Part shown: positions 45,554-58,667 of the stretch, piece after piece
How the letters are laid out: every line of letters starts with the position of its first letter
How positions within the stretch are numbered: position 1 is the first letter of the stretch
Source: Rhineura floridana
Lineage: Eukaryota > Chordata > Lepidosauria > Squamata > Rhineuridae
Reading direction: 5' to 3'
DNA length: 64,000 bases
Assembly: GCF_030035675.1 (NCBI RefSeq)
Contig: NC_084487.1
Span: 24,780,474 to 24,844,473 of the forward strand
Made by a program: the position numbers and the translations under genes
Notes under the pieces: model-generated
Told to the model about the DNA's origin: nothing
Seen by the model: the letters and a program-made list of their open reading frames with translations, nothing else
The model's database searches: none

Positions 45554-46267
45554 CAGGGACATCCATCTTTACTCTTTGAGTGCTCCCAGCTAACACCTCC
45601 TTTCTTCCTACAATGGCCTTCTGATGACTGGCCTGGCCTGAGGTCACTTTAACCCTTCTTTCCCAAAGCTAGTAGGCTAGATTAAATGTTCCCTATCCAG
45701 GCTCCATCTTTTAGCTAAGATTTCTTAATTTCCAATCGGAGAAATGTTTTTGTTTGAATTGTATGCTCCAAGGAACTGTGGTTGATGCTTAATATATCAT
45801 ACTTAATGACATCACTTGGGCCCACCCCTGTGACATCACTAGGGCCCACCCCTGAAATCTCAGAGTTTGGGATGCTTCTGACCTGGCAACCCTACTCTAA
45901 TATGCAAGAGAGAGTCATTCAGGCGTTTACTACTAGATTAAACCTTATTCCTTCCTTGTAGGTCCCCAGGAGTTCAGAGCAGGTCAGAACACATGAGGTG
46001 AATTAGGAAAGGACAAACACATTCCAGTGTTGAGCAACTCATCTTGGTTTCCTACTCTGTAGCCATACAGTACTTTTTTGTGGCTATTTCGAATGAACTG
46101 ACACATACATTTATTAAGATAGAACAGTACCTGGGATAAGAAAAATACGTCAAACAAATATGTATCAATAAACAGCAGGTCACCAAAGCTGTAGTCTTTC
46201 CCCATTACAGTCTTGGCTGGGAGTTGTCCAAGATCTCAGGGGGTCTTAGACCCTATGTCTCTAGCAT

Positions 46268-46445
46268 CCTGCAAGCCAATCAGCATGAAAGGGGAGTCTG
46301 TTAGCCACTGAGAAGAGTCTTATCACAAGCTTCCTTGTCCTGTCCTGTGGATTGTAGCCAATCAGAGTGAAAGGAGGTGAGTCAGCAACTGAGAAGATTC
46401 TTCTCAGTAGCTAACACTTTCCCCTTTCATGGTTATTGACTCCTA
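46268..46445. repeat. Duplicated and partly palindromic block
   Basis: gccaatcagcatgaaaggg ... ccactgagaagagtctt recurs about 86 bp on as gccaatcagagtgaaagga ... aactgagaagattctt, followed by an inverted part (tctcagtagctaacactttc). Family not known. Confidence 0.45.
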
Positions 46446-46951
46446 GGGATGTCTGTTGTTGTGGGAGAAGGCATTAACAAGGATATCATTCTCAGCAGCA
46501 AAAAAGGGGGAGGGATGGCTGTGACTAACACAAAGAGACCCTACGCTTCTGAACTTGCTACTGCACTACTAGTCTTGGCATTTGCCTGGTGCTGTTCCAA
46601 GGTGTTTCAAGTTAAGCTTTTATCCTTAAATCCCTTCTTTCTTCCTCCATGCTTTGTGCAGAGGGTCATTTTTGGCTTCTCTCACTAACATTTTTTGCTG
46701 CCATGCTAGCTGCATCAGTGTTGTCCAGTTATCCCCCCCCCGTGCTGTTACCCCCAGTACACATTAGATGGGTTATCATCCTGGCCGTTAGACATGCACA
46801 CTTTTGATCACATGATCAAGCAGAGAGATTTCATGGGCAAAGAAGACACTCATTTCTCCTAGCCTCTGAGAGCTAAAATTGTTGTTGTTGTGCCTCCAAG
46901 TCGACTGCGACTTACGGCGACTTATGGCAAATTAGTTTATTCTTTTAGGCC

Positions 46952-47092
46952 AGGCCTGGGGAATCTGTGGCTCTCTAAAAATTGTTGGATTACAACTCCC
47001 ATCATCCTTGACCATTGGTCATGCTGGTTGAGGCTGATGGGAGTTGGAGTTCAACAGCATCTGGAGGGCCCCAGGTTCTGCTTCCCTGTTTT
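46952..47092. mobile_element. Palindromic hAT-like MITE (family A)
   Basis: caggcctggggaatctgtgg ... ggattacaactcccatcatc ... gatgggagttggagttcaac ... ccccaggttctgcttccctg. A BovB-tail scrap (46895-46930) precedes it. Confidence 0.7.
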
Positions 47093-47136
47093 AGTTTCCA
47101 CATGTGATACTAAAAAGTGTATTGTTGTCTGTGTAT

Positions 47137-47355
47137 TTACCCATTCCAGTATATTTTAGGAGGGAGGATCCTGGTATCCCAGATATCCCCAGTAGCAATA
47201 CCATTTTTCATTTCAGTGACATTAGTTAATTTTTCCATTAAACAGAAAAAAACCACACATTTGTGTACATTCTCTGTTTTAGTTGAAATTTTTAATTGCC
47301 TGGCAAAAGTTTTCTTAGCTGCTATTAACAGATTTAATAGGACAGATCTATCTTT
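47137..47355 (-). mobile_element. L1 LINE ORF2 C-terminal fragment
   Basis: The minus strand encodes LLNLLIAAKKTFARQLK and FCLMEKLT, resembling the LLLAAR.TIA..WK and ..MEKLT blocks near the end of vertebrate L1 ORF2. Short and diverged. Confidence 0.5.
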
Positions 47356-47387
47356 ATGACCACCAATATCCTTTAGATAGTTTGAGT

Positions 47388-47478
47388 CCGCAATCCTAAA
47401 CATGCTTACTAAGGCATAAGCCTCATTGAGCTCTATGGGACTTATTTCTGAGTAAACATGCCGAGGATTGTGCTGTAA
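47388..47478. mobile_element. Short palindromic MITE (family B)
   Basis: cgcaatcctaaacatgctta ... cattgagctctatgggactt ... gccgaggattgtgctgta. The clearest copy of the family. Confidence 0.7.
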
Positions 47479-48209
47479 GAGAATAACAGGATCAAAACTT
47501 AATTTATGCCTAGTCAGGATATTAATTTTGACCAATATATCTGTGCAGCTCCAGAGTGGCACCAGTTACAAAAGTAATTAGCTTCATGGCATTTCCAACA
47601 ACAACTCTAATTAATGTAGACTAGAATGCAGAAGAGAAATCAATCAGATGCACAATCCAAGCAATGGATGATTTGACAGCCTTTGAAATTTGCCTGTTCT
47701 TTGCACCCTTTTAACGCTTTTAATTTAGCTTCATGTTTATTATCCTGTTTCTTTTTTAATGGTAGATTTTATGATGGCTGAACCAACTTTTTGTTGGCAA
47801 CTTTTCAGAACAGTAAAGGGAGTTTCGTGGGGTCTGAATGACTCTCATAAACCCTATATTTCTCACACGATTTCACTCATGTCACCCTTGGCAGCTGCTG
47901 TTGTAGCATTTTGTTTTAAAAAGAGATTCATTCTTCTTGTTTGCCCTATGTTCCAGCCAATACAGATCATATAAGTATGAAGACATCACAGTGCCAGAGA
48001 AGCAAGCACATATGATGAGGTCACAAAGCTAAATTGGAATGAGGGGTAATGTTTCCTGACCTCACCCTGAATTAGGGATGGGATTTGTTGGCCAGTGCCG
48101 GTTCGAAAGCATTCCATCAACGTAACAAGCTAGTATTGATTTGGGTTTGTTCTGTATATGCTCCTGCTGCTTTTTCTGATCCATGTGGTTTTTTCACTCA
48201 GAAAAAATG

Positions 48210-49418
48210 TGTGTTATGTGCCTTCAAGTCGATTACGACTTATGGCAACCCTGTGAATCAGCGACCTCCAATAGCATCTGTTGTAAACCAACCCCCTGTT
48301 CAGGTCTTGTAAGTTCAGGTCTGTGGCTTCCTTTATGGAATCAATCCATCTCTTGTTTGGTCTCCCTCTTTTTCTACTCCCTTCTGTTTTTCCCAGCATT
48401 ATTGTCTTTTCTAGTGAATCATGTCTTCTCATTATGTGTCCAAAGTATGATCACCTCAGTTTCATCATTTTAGCTTCTAGTGATAGTTGTGGTTTAATTT
48501 GTTCTAACACCCAACTATTTGTCATTTTTGCAGCCCATAGTATGCGCAAAGCTCTCCTCCAACACCACATTTCAAATGAGTTGATTTTTCTCTTATCCGC
48601 TTTTTTCACTGTCCAACTTTCACATCCATACATAGAGATTGGGAATACCATAGTCTGAATGATCCTGACTTTAGTGTTTAGTGATACATTTTTGCATTTG
48701 AGGACCTTTTCTAGTTCTCTTATAGCTACCCTCCCCAGTCCTAGCCTTCTTCTGATTTCTTGACTATTGTCTCCATTTTGGTTAATGACTGTGCCAAGGT
48801 ATTGATAATCCTTGACAAGTCCAGTGTCATCACTGTCAACTTTAAAGTTACATAACTCTTCTGTTGTCATTACTTTAGTCTTTTTGACGTTCAGCTGTAG
48901 TCCTGCTTTTGTGCTTTCCTCTTTAACTTTCATCAGCATTCGTTTCAAATCATTACTGGTTTCTGCTAGTAGTGTAGTATTGTCTGCATATCTTAAATTA
49001 TTGATATTTCTCCCTCCAATTTTCACACCTCCTTCATCTTGGTCAAACCTGCTTTCCATATGATATGTTCTGCGTATAGATTAAACAAATAGGTTGATAA
49101 GATACACCTCCTTTCCTATGGGGGAACCAATCTGTTTCTCCATATTCTGTCCTTACAGTAGCCTCTTGTCCAGAGTATAGGTTGCGCATCAGGACAATTA
49201 GATGCTGTGACATCCCCATTTCTTTTAAAGTATTCCATAGTTTTTTGTGATCTACACAATCAAAGGCTTTGCTGTAATCTATAAAGGACAGGGTGATTTT
49301 CTTCTGAAATTCCTTGGTCCGTTCCATTATCCAACATATGTTCGCATTATGATCTCTGGTACATCTTCCCTTTCTAAATCCAGCATGGACATCTGGCGTT
49401 TCTCGCTCCATATATGGT
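48210..49418 (-). mobile_element. BovB (RTE) LINE, 5'-truncated
   Basis: The minus strand gives RT blocks: LSFIDYSKAFDCVDHKKLWN (49411-49043 frame), NLRYADNTTLLAE (the YADD box reads YADN), MVFPISMYGCESWTVKKADK, and LRYFGHIMRRHDSLEKTIML. The 3' end at ~48213 carries the plus-strand gccttcaagtcgattacgac tail shared with Sauria SINEs. Frames change at least three times, so it is inactive. Confidence 0.92.
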
Positions 49419-49807
49419 CGATATTAAAATTGTTATCTTTAAAGAAAATATTGACATTTTGAAGGAAATATCGATATTTTAAAAGGAAATATCAATAAAT
49501 GATCATTCTTGCAATTGATGTTTTAGAGGCGCATTTTTTAAAGTCTGCTTTCAAAAATAGTTGTAGAAATTTGTTACATTAAAATCCAATCCTCAGTGAT
49601 TGAGAATAAGCAAATTAATGGGAAATTCGGTACCACATCTGAGTTGGGCAGAATTCTAGCACATCACTACCCTGAATGCAGGAATATATTTGCCCCATTC
49701 CATGTCCCCTTCCCCAATATTGCAGAAACAGGTGCCTGTATTTCAGAGGGTGTGAACATCTTAATAAAACTTACCCACCCATTTCCTGCTCAGCTCTAGA
49801 TTTTATT

Positions 49808-50926
<1,119 letters not shown>

Positions 50927-52121
50927 ATTTTATTGACTGGATCTTTGGAGCTCTGTTGATGCTATGGAGCTAAGACCTTGAAAGCTGCCAGCCCACCTTC
51001 TTCAGAGGAGTACCTTTTCACTGTGAAGAAAGAAATGAATTCTCTTTGTGGTTTCCCTGTATGACTCAACTGACAAATGAACCTTGATGCTTCATTACTG
51101 ATTACATAGATCATTAGTGTTTTTCATGAAAAGCACAAATGTCTGTTGGGATGTGTATGGATTTGAAGAGCTGTTACCCTTATTCCACCTCTGCCTTACT
51201 CAGTTATGTCTGGCACAACCAAGGAGGCAGAAAGTTACCCTTTTGTTGTGGTTTTTAAGGATGCTTGTTTTCTCTTTGGGCCTCTTCCATGGGTCTATAA
51301 CAGTCTATAATAATGGTTCTAGTTTGATTCCGTTTTGTAATGGCTTTAAAAGTCCCACAAAGGTTGTTTGCCCATTGATGCAATATAGTCTGGAGAAGAG
51401 ATATAAGTGTGATGCTTTTACAAGGATGCCAGACCATCTGTGTATGAACAAATTCTGCAGAAGTGCAAGTCCTATCAAAAAACCCCAGTGCTACAGTTGT
51501 TTCTATTTCTGCCTGGAGAAGAAAGCTTTAGGTGGAAATATTGCTCTGTCAAACTGCCTTTTCTAAGCTAACCACTCACTTTCTTGCTGCTAAATTTCAT
51601 CATGGGAGTGAGGCATCTCACTTAAGTAGTTTGGGAGAAACAGTATATATCATCATTGCACTTGTCCTCATTTCTCTGTGATCATCCAAGTAGTTGGATG
51701 CTGGAAGCAACAAATCAGATTGGTGTTTTATAACAAATCCTTTATTGCGGTAACTATCAGAGGGGCTGTCTGTTTTCCCATGGAGCCCAGTGTAATGTTT
51801 CCATTCTCAAGCAATTGAATTTTACCCAGGAATGTGCAACAGAGTGTTGAATCTGGTGCTCTGATGCTAAGCTGTTTCTCAGGCCCAAACTAAATTTTAT
51901 GGTAGACCAAGTTACTTATATCCCCGATTGCTCCAATTGCATATAGAATGGGAAATGGTTATTATAATACGATTCAGGGTTCTGGGGGGTGGGGGGACTT
52001 TATTCCCAGGTGAACAGCTCCCAGCCTCATTCTGGACACAGCTTTCACTTTCAATAAAGCTTTTGTTGTAGACCTAGCTGCTGCTTTAGCTTTTTTTCTG
52101 TTTGCAACCTAAGCATGGCAG

Positions 52122-52196
52122 TAGAATCATAGAGTTGGAAGGGGCCTTGTAGGCCATCGAGTCCAACCCCCTGCTCACAGCAGGAAGTAGTAGATG
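52122..52196 (-). mobile_element. CR1 LINE, 3' end fragment
   Basis: agaatcatagagttggaagg ggcc, the reversed CR1 terminus, about 70 bp. Confidence 0.8.
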
Positions 52197-53859
52197 AACT
52201 GTGACTTCTCCAAAATATAGCTGTAAGAAGCCTGAAGCCATGGAACTTAGGGTAGTGACACCCTTGTGGTTGTGCTGGCTTCATTGTGTCTCCAACTCTG
52301 TTTTCTGAAGCTCCTCTGCCCTCCTCCTCTAGCAACAACATGGATGCAGAGGCTGTCTCTATTTAATCCTGCAAAGCCCTTGCATGGCTAATCACACCAA
52401 GCAAATATAGTCGCTTCTGTGCATGCCTGTTGGAGGCTTGATAGGATTCTGTTTCTGTCTACCTGCTGCCTCCTTTTTCCACCCTCGAGGCATTTCTTAC
52501 TCCACATACTCTCCACAGTTTTCTCCAATGAATGAATAATAAGCTTTTAGAATGGCAGGATCTTTGAGTGCTCATCTCATTTCTCCAAATTAACAATATA
52601 AGTAATATCCTTATCCATATATAGAGCCTATAAAACCCTTACATATTCTTTAACGTTAAAGGTGCTTCCAGAAAGAATTTTATTGTGGAATTGGTGCTGC
52701 ACACATGTTTTTCACCGCATCCACATGATGACATCATCATGAAAGTGGCAACCCATACTTTTTAAATATTTCATCCAGATTTTCTCTTATGGTGGAAAAT
52801 CTGACAAGTTAAAACAACCCATTATACATCCTCAGTCACCACTGGTGTGGAAGCCCATTAGTTCATTTTGTGATGGTTTGTCATGTGTGTGATCACTTTT
52901 TGGTGGGTGGCTTCTATTGTCACACCTATACTCCCATTTGTTCCTCACCTGAACATAACCTAGCCATTTTGTTTCCCATAGCTCCCAATACCAAATAAAA
53001 ACACTTATTTCCACTTGTTGCTGCATGCTGAAGGCATGTCTGAATTTCAGCCACCTGTTTTGGAAGAGCTGGGCTCTCAAGATTGCCATACGGTAAATTT
53101 GGTGGTGGGTGTTACTTTGGAGACTGTGATTAGAGTACATACATGGGCTTTTGCTTCTTTTATCTTGCTGGTGAGCACCGTCAGATAAGCACCGGTGTGG
53201 GACTGGGGACCCTGGAGGCTGTCACTGGGAAGGAGCTCTGGAGAACACCTTGCAAGACCTCTTCATTTGCACTGGCTTTTGTTGCTTGTAGTTAAGCTAC
53301 TTTGATTGGTGGAGGCTTAAGTTTGCAATCCATTGTGTTTTAATTGACTGGTTCTTATTGCATTTAAGCTGTCTGGTTTTATGCATTGTTAACCTGCCCT
53401 GATCCATCAGGAAGAGGTTTGTGGCAAATGTTTTAAGATCCCTTTAAAAGTCTTCTGAGTTCGAAACTCACCTAACCCTAACAGATGGCTGCTGTTGTCT
53501 GTCCTCTCTGAGAGTTTTGCTTCTTTTAGCCTCTGATCATGCAAAACAGTAACAATAATATGCAAATGCCTTAATGAATGAGCATATGAAACCAGATAGT
53601 ACAGGTAACATCTTGGCTTCTTGTCTGGCCTGTAAGAATGTACTACTAATGGGTTTCCATGGGCAGGCGAGACTGATAAGCAGTTGCCTTCAAACTATGG
53701 CATAGTAGTTGGGCGGAAGTAGCATGTGACTCATTTATGAATTCTTGAGTCAGGGTTTGTGAGGAACCTGTTTTTAGTGCCAGAGTTCAGCCATGCAGTA
53801 TGTGTAGTGGAAAAGGCTGATACCAAGCATATCGAAAAATCCCTTCCCATGATAAAAAC

Positions 53860-53985
53860 ACAAGGACTGCTTTACTGGGTCAGACTAAAGGTCCATCTAG
53901 TCCAGCATTCAATCTGTTTAGAATAGTAGCCAACCAGATGTCTCTAGAACATGTGTGGGGAAACTTTGGCCCTCCAGATAGTGAC
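53860..53985 (-). mobile_element. CR1-type fragment joined to half a family A MITE
   Basis: ctttactgggtcagactaaa and ccatctagtccagcattcaa are a CR1-family 3' end. gtgtggggaaactttggccc follows, one arm of the family A palindrome. Confidence 0.55.
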
Positions 53986-54094
53986 ACGTCTTACTGCACA
54001 ACTGCTGTAATTCTGTAATGTACATATGCCCCAAGTGTTAATTAATGGAGGTTTTCTAACAGCAGTCTCCAGGTAAATGAGAGACAATTTGGGA

Positions 54095-54305
54095 AGGTGT
54101 AGTGGTTAGAGTGGTCTGGGAGACCAGGGTTCACATCCTCACTCAGCTATGAAGCTCACTGGATGACCTTGGGCCACTCACTGTCTCTCAGCCTAACCTA
54201 CCTCATAGGGTGGTTATGAGGATAAAATGAGGAGGGAAAGAACAATGTACACTACCTTGAGCTTCTTGGAGGAAAGGTGGAATAGTAGTAGTAGTAGTAA
54301 CAATA
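54095..54305 (+). mobile_element. tRNA-derived SINE with L2-like tail
   Basis: gtgtagtggttagagtggtc, gagaccagggttcacatcc (box B), tgaccttgggccactcactg, cctaacctacctcatagggt, then ggaggaaaggtggaatag and (TAG)n. Shares head and body with the Sauria SINEs but not the BovB tail. Confidence 0.8.
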
Positions 54306-54787
54306 ATAACAATAGTACCCCATCCAAGTACTAAAAAGCTTTTTGCATTGGGAAAGGTGGCTTGTTGTGCCTCCAGTTAGTGTTGTGACTGCATGCGATG
54401 CTTTCATCTTGCATGTACCCAAGGTCTAATTTTTGAAAATCTAACTTTCCTTTTTGAGCATGTAATTTATGTTAGCAAGTAACTGCAGTAATGTTCAAAA
54501 TTATTTCTGCCTTTCAAGTTGCTTAGGCCATGCATTTACTTCAGTAGGACTGTTCTATGGGGCTTTAGCAGTTGTTTTAGATCATATTTGCACCTAAGGT
54601 GAATTATTTTATTTAATGCATTTTTAATTCTCTTTAGTTCTAAGCCATTTGATTCAATCCAGATTGTAGTTATTGGAAATCTCAACCACACGCTAACTGC
54701 AGGAACCAGGTTTTGTGATAATTGACCCACCATATTCCTTGAGAAATTAGGTCTTCGCCAATGATTTTCCTTGTTGTTTTTAAATAG

Positions 54788-54904
54788 AAGTATAAAGATG
54801 TGGAACCAGCTCTGAAGATCAAAGAGGTGGATGGTTTGGAGCTGGTGAAAAAGTTCTCTGAAAAAATGGAAAGCATGCTGCTGAGAAAAGTAGAAGCTGT
54901 TGAG
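54788..54904 (+). CDS. CACNA2D4: CACNA2D4 coding exon 3
   Basis: Acceptor tttttaaatag|AAG and donor GAG|gtaaac, phase 0 at both ends, 39 codons. It reads [20 protein letters not shown] then [19 protein letters not shown]. Human alpha-2/delta-4 has [20 protein letters not shown] and RKFSEDMENMLRRKVEAVQ here, so the match is close and gap-free. It is part of the region N-terminal to the VWA domain that folds with the channel-binding ectodomain. Confidence 0.95.
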
Positions 54905-54986
54905 GTAAACATTCAAATTCCTTTCCATGCAGGTGAGAGAAGTGAAGACAAAGAAGTAATGAGAAAAGATCATGCTCCAGTACAGG

Positions 54987-55103
54987 TGTAGGCAATGTAG
55001 TGTCTGCCAGATTGGACTCCAGTTCCCATCAGCCCTAGTCAGCATGGCTCATGGTTAGGGACAATGGGATTTGTAGTCCAACACAACATCTGTCTAGCCT
55101 GAC
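54987..55103. mobile_element. Palindromic hAT-like MITE (family A)
   Basis: ggactccagttcccatcagc and the inverted gggatttgtagtccaacaca around gcatggctcatgg. Confidence 0.6.
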
Positions 55104-55184
55104 CTATACAATGTATAGTAGCTTCTGAAGAACACTGAAGGATGCTGCCAAATCAAATATTCTAAGTGTGGATCCTGATTTGGG

Positions 55185-55305
55185 AAGGAGCCACAGCTTA
55201 ATGAACACATGCTTTGCGTGCGGACGGTCCTGGGTTTGGTCCCTGCCATCTCTAGCTAAAAGGATCAGATAATGGGTGATGGGAGATATCTCTTTCTAAA
55301 ACTCT
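55185..55305 (+). mobile_element. tRNA-derived SINE, 3'-shortened
   Basis: gagccacagcttaatgaaca (box A region, degraded), gcgtgcggacggtcctgggt, aaaggatcagataatgggtg. Same family as 35287-35480. Confidence 0.65.
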
Positions 55306-55314
55306 ATAGAACTG

Positions 55315-55452
55315 GTGCCAATCCAGGTGTTGTTGGACTCCAACAGCCATCATCTCTGACCATTGGCTAATAATTCACCTTAGGTGCAAATGGTTGTGGC
55401 TAGTGGAAGTCCAAACAATATCAGGAGGGCCACTGATTCCCCATTCCTGGTG
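55315..55452. mobile_element. Palindromic hAT-like MITE (family A)
   Basis: ccaggtgttgttggactcc ... accattggc ... gtggaagtccaaacaatatc ... gattccccattcctgg. Confidence 0.6.
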
Positions 55453-55559
55453 TAGAAGATGGAATTTTAACAGGCACAGCATCTCTCCCTGGGCCTACAC
55501 ACAAAGTTTACCTGCAAGAAATTCCCTTTTCTATAGCTATTAGTAGTACATGAGTCCTG

Positions 55560-55890
55560 GCTTCCTTTGCAATTGGTCCCTCGTGGTAGTTCCACTGCCC
55601 TCAGACGTTCTTGGGGTGGCTGCCTGAACAGGGCATTATCTGTGGCAGCCCTTAAGCTGTGGATTTCCTCCCTACCAACATACATCTGGCACCTTCATTG
55701 TATAGTTTTTATAATGTGCTAAAGATGCACTGTTTTACCCCGGTCCTTGACACCTGAGAGAAATAGTTTGAACTCTTGGCTGTAATCTGTTTTAACTGTT
55801 TTTAACATTGTAGTTTTAAATGTTTGTAACCTGTCCCAGGACTTTATGGTGAAGGGTGGTAAGAAAATAAATTAGCAATAACAATGACGA
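55560..55890 (+). mobile_element. L2-clade LINE, 3' fragment
   Basis: gccctcagacgttcttgggg, ttaagctgtggatttcctcc (RT C-terminal NSLP-type region), then a T-rich UTR and gtggtaagaaaataaattag. Confidence 0.65.
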
Positions 55891-56985
55891 TGATGATAAA
55901 AAGAAAACACAATTTCTAAGTTGACTTGACTTAGAAATTATGTTTGATCTATTATTGCCCTGTACTTCTCTTTCATGTAACATGACAGATGTTAATTGTC
56001 TGCACTCCCGGGGGAGGACGGGCAGGGGAAGTTGGAAAATTGCCTTATGAGAAAAACCAATAAAACTTTTTTAAAAAAAGAAAACACAGTTCTCTGATGT
56101 TATGTGTAGTTTTGCCCCTTATCTATATTTATTTATTAAAGCATCCGTGTCTGTGTGTATAATTTCTTTTCATCTGAGAGATTTGGATTACCTGTGCAGT
56201 TACGAAAAACATATTTTTGTTGCATATATGGTGGCCATAGTTTGTGCTGTTGGCAAAGTTTATAAATGGCTACTTAATCCTGCTTTAATAAACCCAGTTG
56301 GACTGTTCTTGGTTCAATGGATTTGTGACAGCAGTGACTTGCTTTCATATTGGTAAACTTAGTAGATGAAGAGCTGCTTGGCTCTTTTTTCCTCCAGGGT
56401 TCCATTCTGACAAAAAAAATGCACTCTTTCTCTGTTGCTGCTGTTACATTTATTTTCTCTTTATAAACATTGTGCTACATAGCCCAAAAAGGCTGCCCAG
56501 GGAACTGTTGGAGCTGACCCTGAGAGACTGTGAATATAACCACCTAGATTTTAACCTTGCAGCAGGAAATACTTCCATAGAATTATAAAACGCTCCTGTA
56601 ACACCTTCTTTTGGTTAAGCAAGATATGAAGGCTAAGGGTAGGGTTATCACTGTTCTCTCTCTCCCCTGCCCCACTCACCAACCTGATGGGTGCTCCATA
56701 GTTTTGGCCATCTTATGGCAGGCAGAAATTCAACAGGTGATGCTTTCCTCACCACCATGCCTCCATTTTGGGAAAATGGGAACATGACATACAACTGTGA
56801 AAGGCACAGAGCCTCCCTTGGGGGGGAAAATGTGGTTCTTCTAAACACGGTCCACTTGGCCATTCATTATTTTAAATTTGTTTTCCCGTCTCTGAGCAAT
56901 ACTTTTGAAAAGCCTTCACCTTCCCTTTCTATCTGGTTCCTCATTTTCCTTCTGAGATTTTATTATTGGTGTTATTATTTTACAA

Positions 56986-57045
56986 CGATTGGTTGAAGCA
57001 GCAGAAGACTCAGATCTGTACCACGAGTTCAATTCCTCCTTGGTG
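56986..57045 (+). CDS. CACNA2D4: CACNA2D4 coding exon 4 (non-canonical acceptor)
   Basis: Twenty codons, RLVEAAEDSDLYHEFNSSLV, aligning with human NLVEAAEEADLNHEFNESLV. The donor is strong (GTG|gtaagt). The exon must begin at 56986 to stay in phase 0 with exon 3, yet the two bases before it are AA (tttacaa|CGATTG) instead of AG. No AG between 56950 and 57030 gives a start in frame. The upstream one (after 56956) would add 29 bases and shift the frame. The coding part itself looks intact. A single A-to-G difference would make a normal acceptor, so an assembly error, an allele or a real splice defect are all possible. Confidence 0.85.
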
Positions 57046-57404
57046 GTAAGTCATCCATTTAGTTCAAGTGTGTATTCCAAGTTCATATCCTCCAGAGCTC
57101 CTCCAGACTGGTGTTTTGTTGCAGGTGTATTCTGCAACATGTTCTTGAGACAATAGTAGTACATTAGTGGTGGAATTATTCTGCTTTCGTTTGTTCTGCA
57201 GTGCTTCTACAATGCTACCACACTATTGCTGTCTGGAGAGGCTATAGCGCAACAAAAGCAGGACAAAAATACAACAGAACATTTTTTATATAAAAAGTTA
57301 TGGAATTTCAGCAGGAGGTTATAGAATAAGCATTTACTAAAAGTGAAGCAGTGTGGCCGCCCCAGAACTTTTGCAGGCACAAACAGTATTGAAAGTGGGA
57401 TCAT

Positions 57405-57560
57405 GTGTGACTGAGCAGGCACAAAAGTCATCTGGCGTCTTCTCCGCTATGGTGAGATGTACTGTATTTCTATTTAAAATATAGAAATTGTTTCTAAATT
57501 TGTGCCTATACATATACATTACCATATGCAAATTGGTGTCCTATTTGTCCTCTTCGTTAG
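57405..57560 (+). repeat. Dispersed repeat of unknown family, copy 2
   Basis: gtactgtatttctatttaaa, atttctaaattt, atatgcaaattgg; aligns with 35885-36045 including the upstream gactgagca block. Confidence 0.55.
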
Positions 57561-58479
57561 TAATGCATAGCTGGCTATCTTGAACACCGCCAGTGCTAGC
57601 TTTGCGGTGTTACTATTCAGTAAAGCAAATGGCATTTCCATGTGGTGGGACTGGACAAAATGTCAAGTGGATGCCATGAATTAGATGGTCTTTCCCCATA
57701 AGGTCATAATCCTATGTAAATTTGCTTATGATAGAACTCATTGACCTCTGTAGTTGCTACTTTGCTGGGGTGTACAGGAGTGGATCTCTTAGGTGATTTG
57801 CAAACAGCCATATGTATAGAACTTCCAACTATAGTATGCAGCTAGTAACTAGATAAGAATATTTTTGCACTAAGCTTCTGCACCAAATGTATACGAAGTG
57901 CTGTTTTGGTATTATTTTTAATGATTATGAATAGAATATTAGCACAAATTTCAGTAGCACAATCAGAGAGAAAATAGTTGTGATGTCTTCCAATTTAGCA
58001 AGACTTCACCTGCTCCTTCCCTTTCCCAGTCAGCATTTCCCATTAGAATACATTACTTTGCTAATGGACAGATTTTTGATGAGGAAGTGATGAGAAAATA
58101 TTAAAGAGAATAGGGATGGGGAACTTTTTGCTCCAGCCAAAGAATAATCAATTACAGAACAATTCTAGTAAAGATTGCCAAACTGAATTAAGTTTCTCTG
58201 ATTTATCTCTCCTGTAGTACATAATTTATTGTTTAATGGGCAGGTCTAAAAGATATTCAACACAATTTTCAATTATAGGCACAGAATATGATTTCCAGAA
58301 CTGTAAAGCAATCTGCTTTGCTACAAGCAATGCTCTAACAATCCAGAAGCCATCTAACTGGCAGGGATGAATCTTAAGAAGAGGATATTAAATTAGAGTT
58401 CTAGCTTAATTAATTCTGTTAATGGCATCTTTTCCATAAGAACCCAATAACAGGCTATTTCCAAATCACATAGACTAGA

Positions 58480-58560
58480 AGAAAATAAGAAGAACCTGCT
58501 AGATCAGGCCAGTGGCACATCTAGTCTAGCTTCCTGTTTTCACAGTATCCAACCAAGCTT
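58480..58560 (-). mobile_element. CR1-type 3' end fragment
   Basis: aagaagaacctgctagatca ggcc, the 3' end of the family seen at 3126-4035. Confidence 0.7.
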
Positions 58561-58667
58561 GTGAACATTTTCAGCATTTATTCTTTTTCATATCTTTGTC
58601 TATAGCAAAAAGATTTATGTGAGATGAATGACTATGAAATATAATTTTTGCTGAAGGTCAGCAGATA

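Larger units (their letters stand above)
42625..45894. mobile_element. Second copy of the 3.6 kb hAT-like family
   Basis: Left end TACGGTTGCCAGGTGTCCGG, right end gacctggcaaccctA with the same subterminal sequence (atttcttaatttccaatcgg; gacatcactagggcccaccc twice). The right ~190 bp align with 41330-41612. The 8-bp flanks do not match cleanly, so the two ends may be independent fragments. The minisatellite and GC-rich block are absent. Confidence 0.5.
54905..56985 (+). other. CACNA2D4 intron 3
   Basis: 2.1 kb. Starts gtaaac but ends ttacaa rather than AG. Holds MITE, SINE and L2 pieces; 55900-56985 shows nothing else recognisable. Confidence 0.7.

Noticed and set aside
57101-57238. 138-bp hairpin element with CTCCAGAC ends
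   Set aside because: Only eight bases match at the ends and there is no target duplication; too weak to call.
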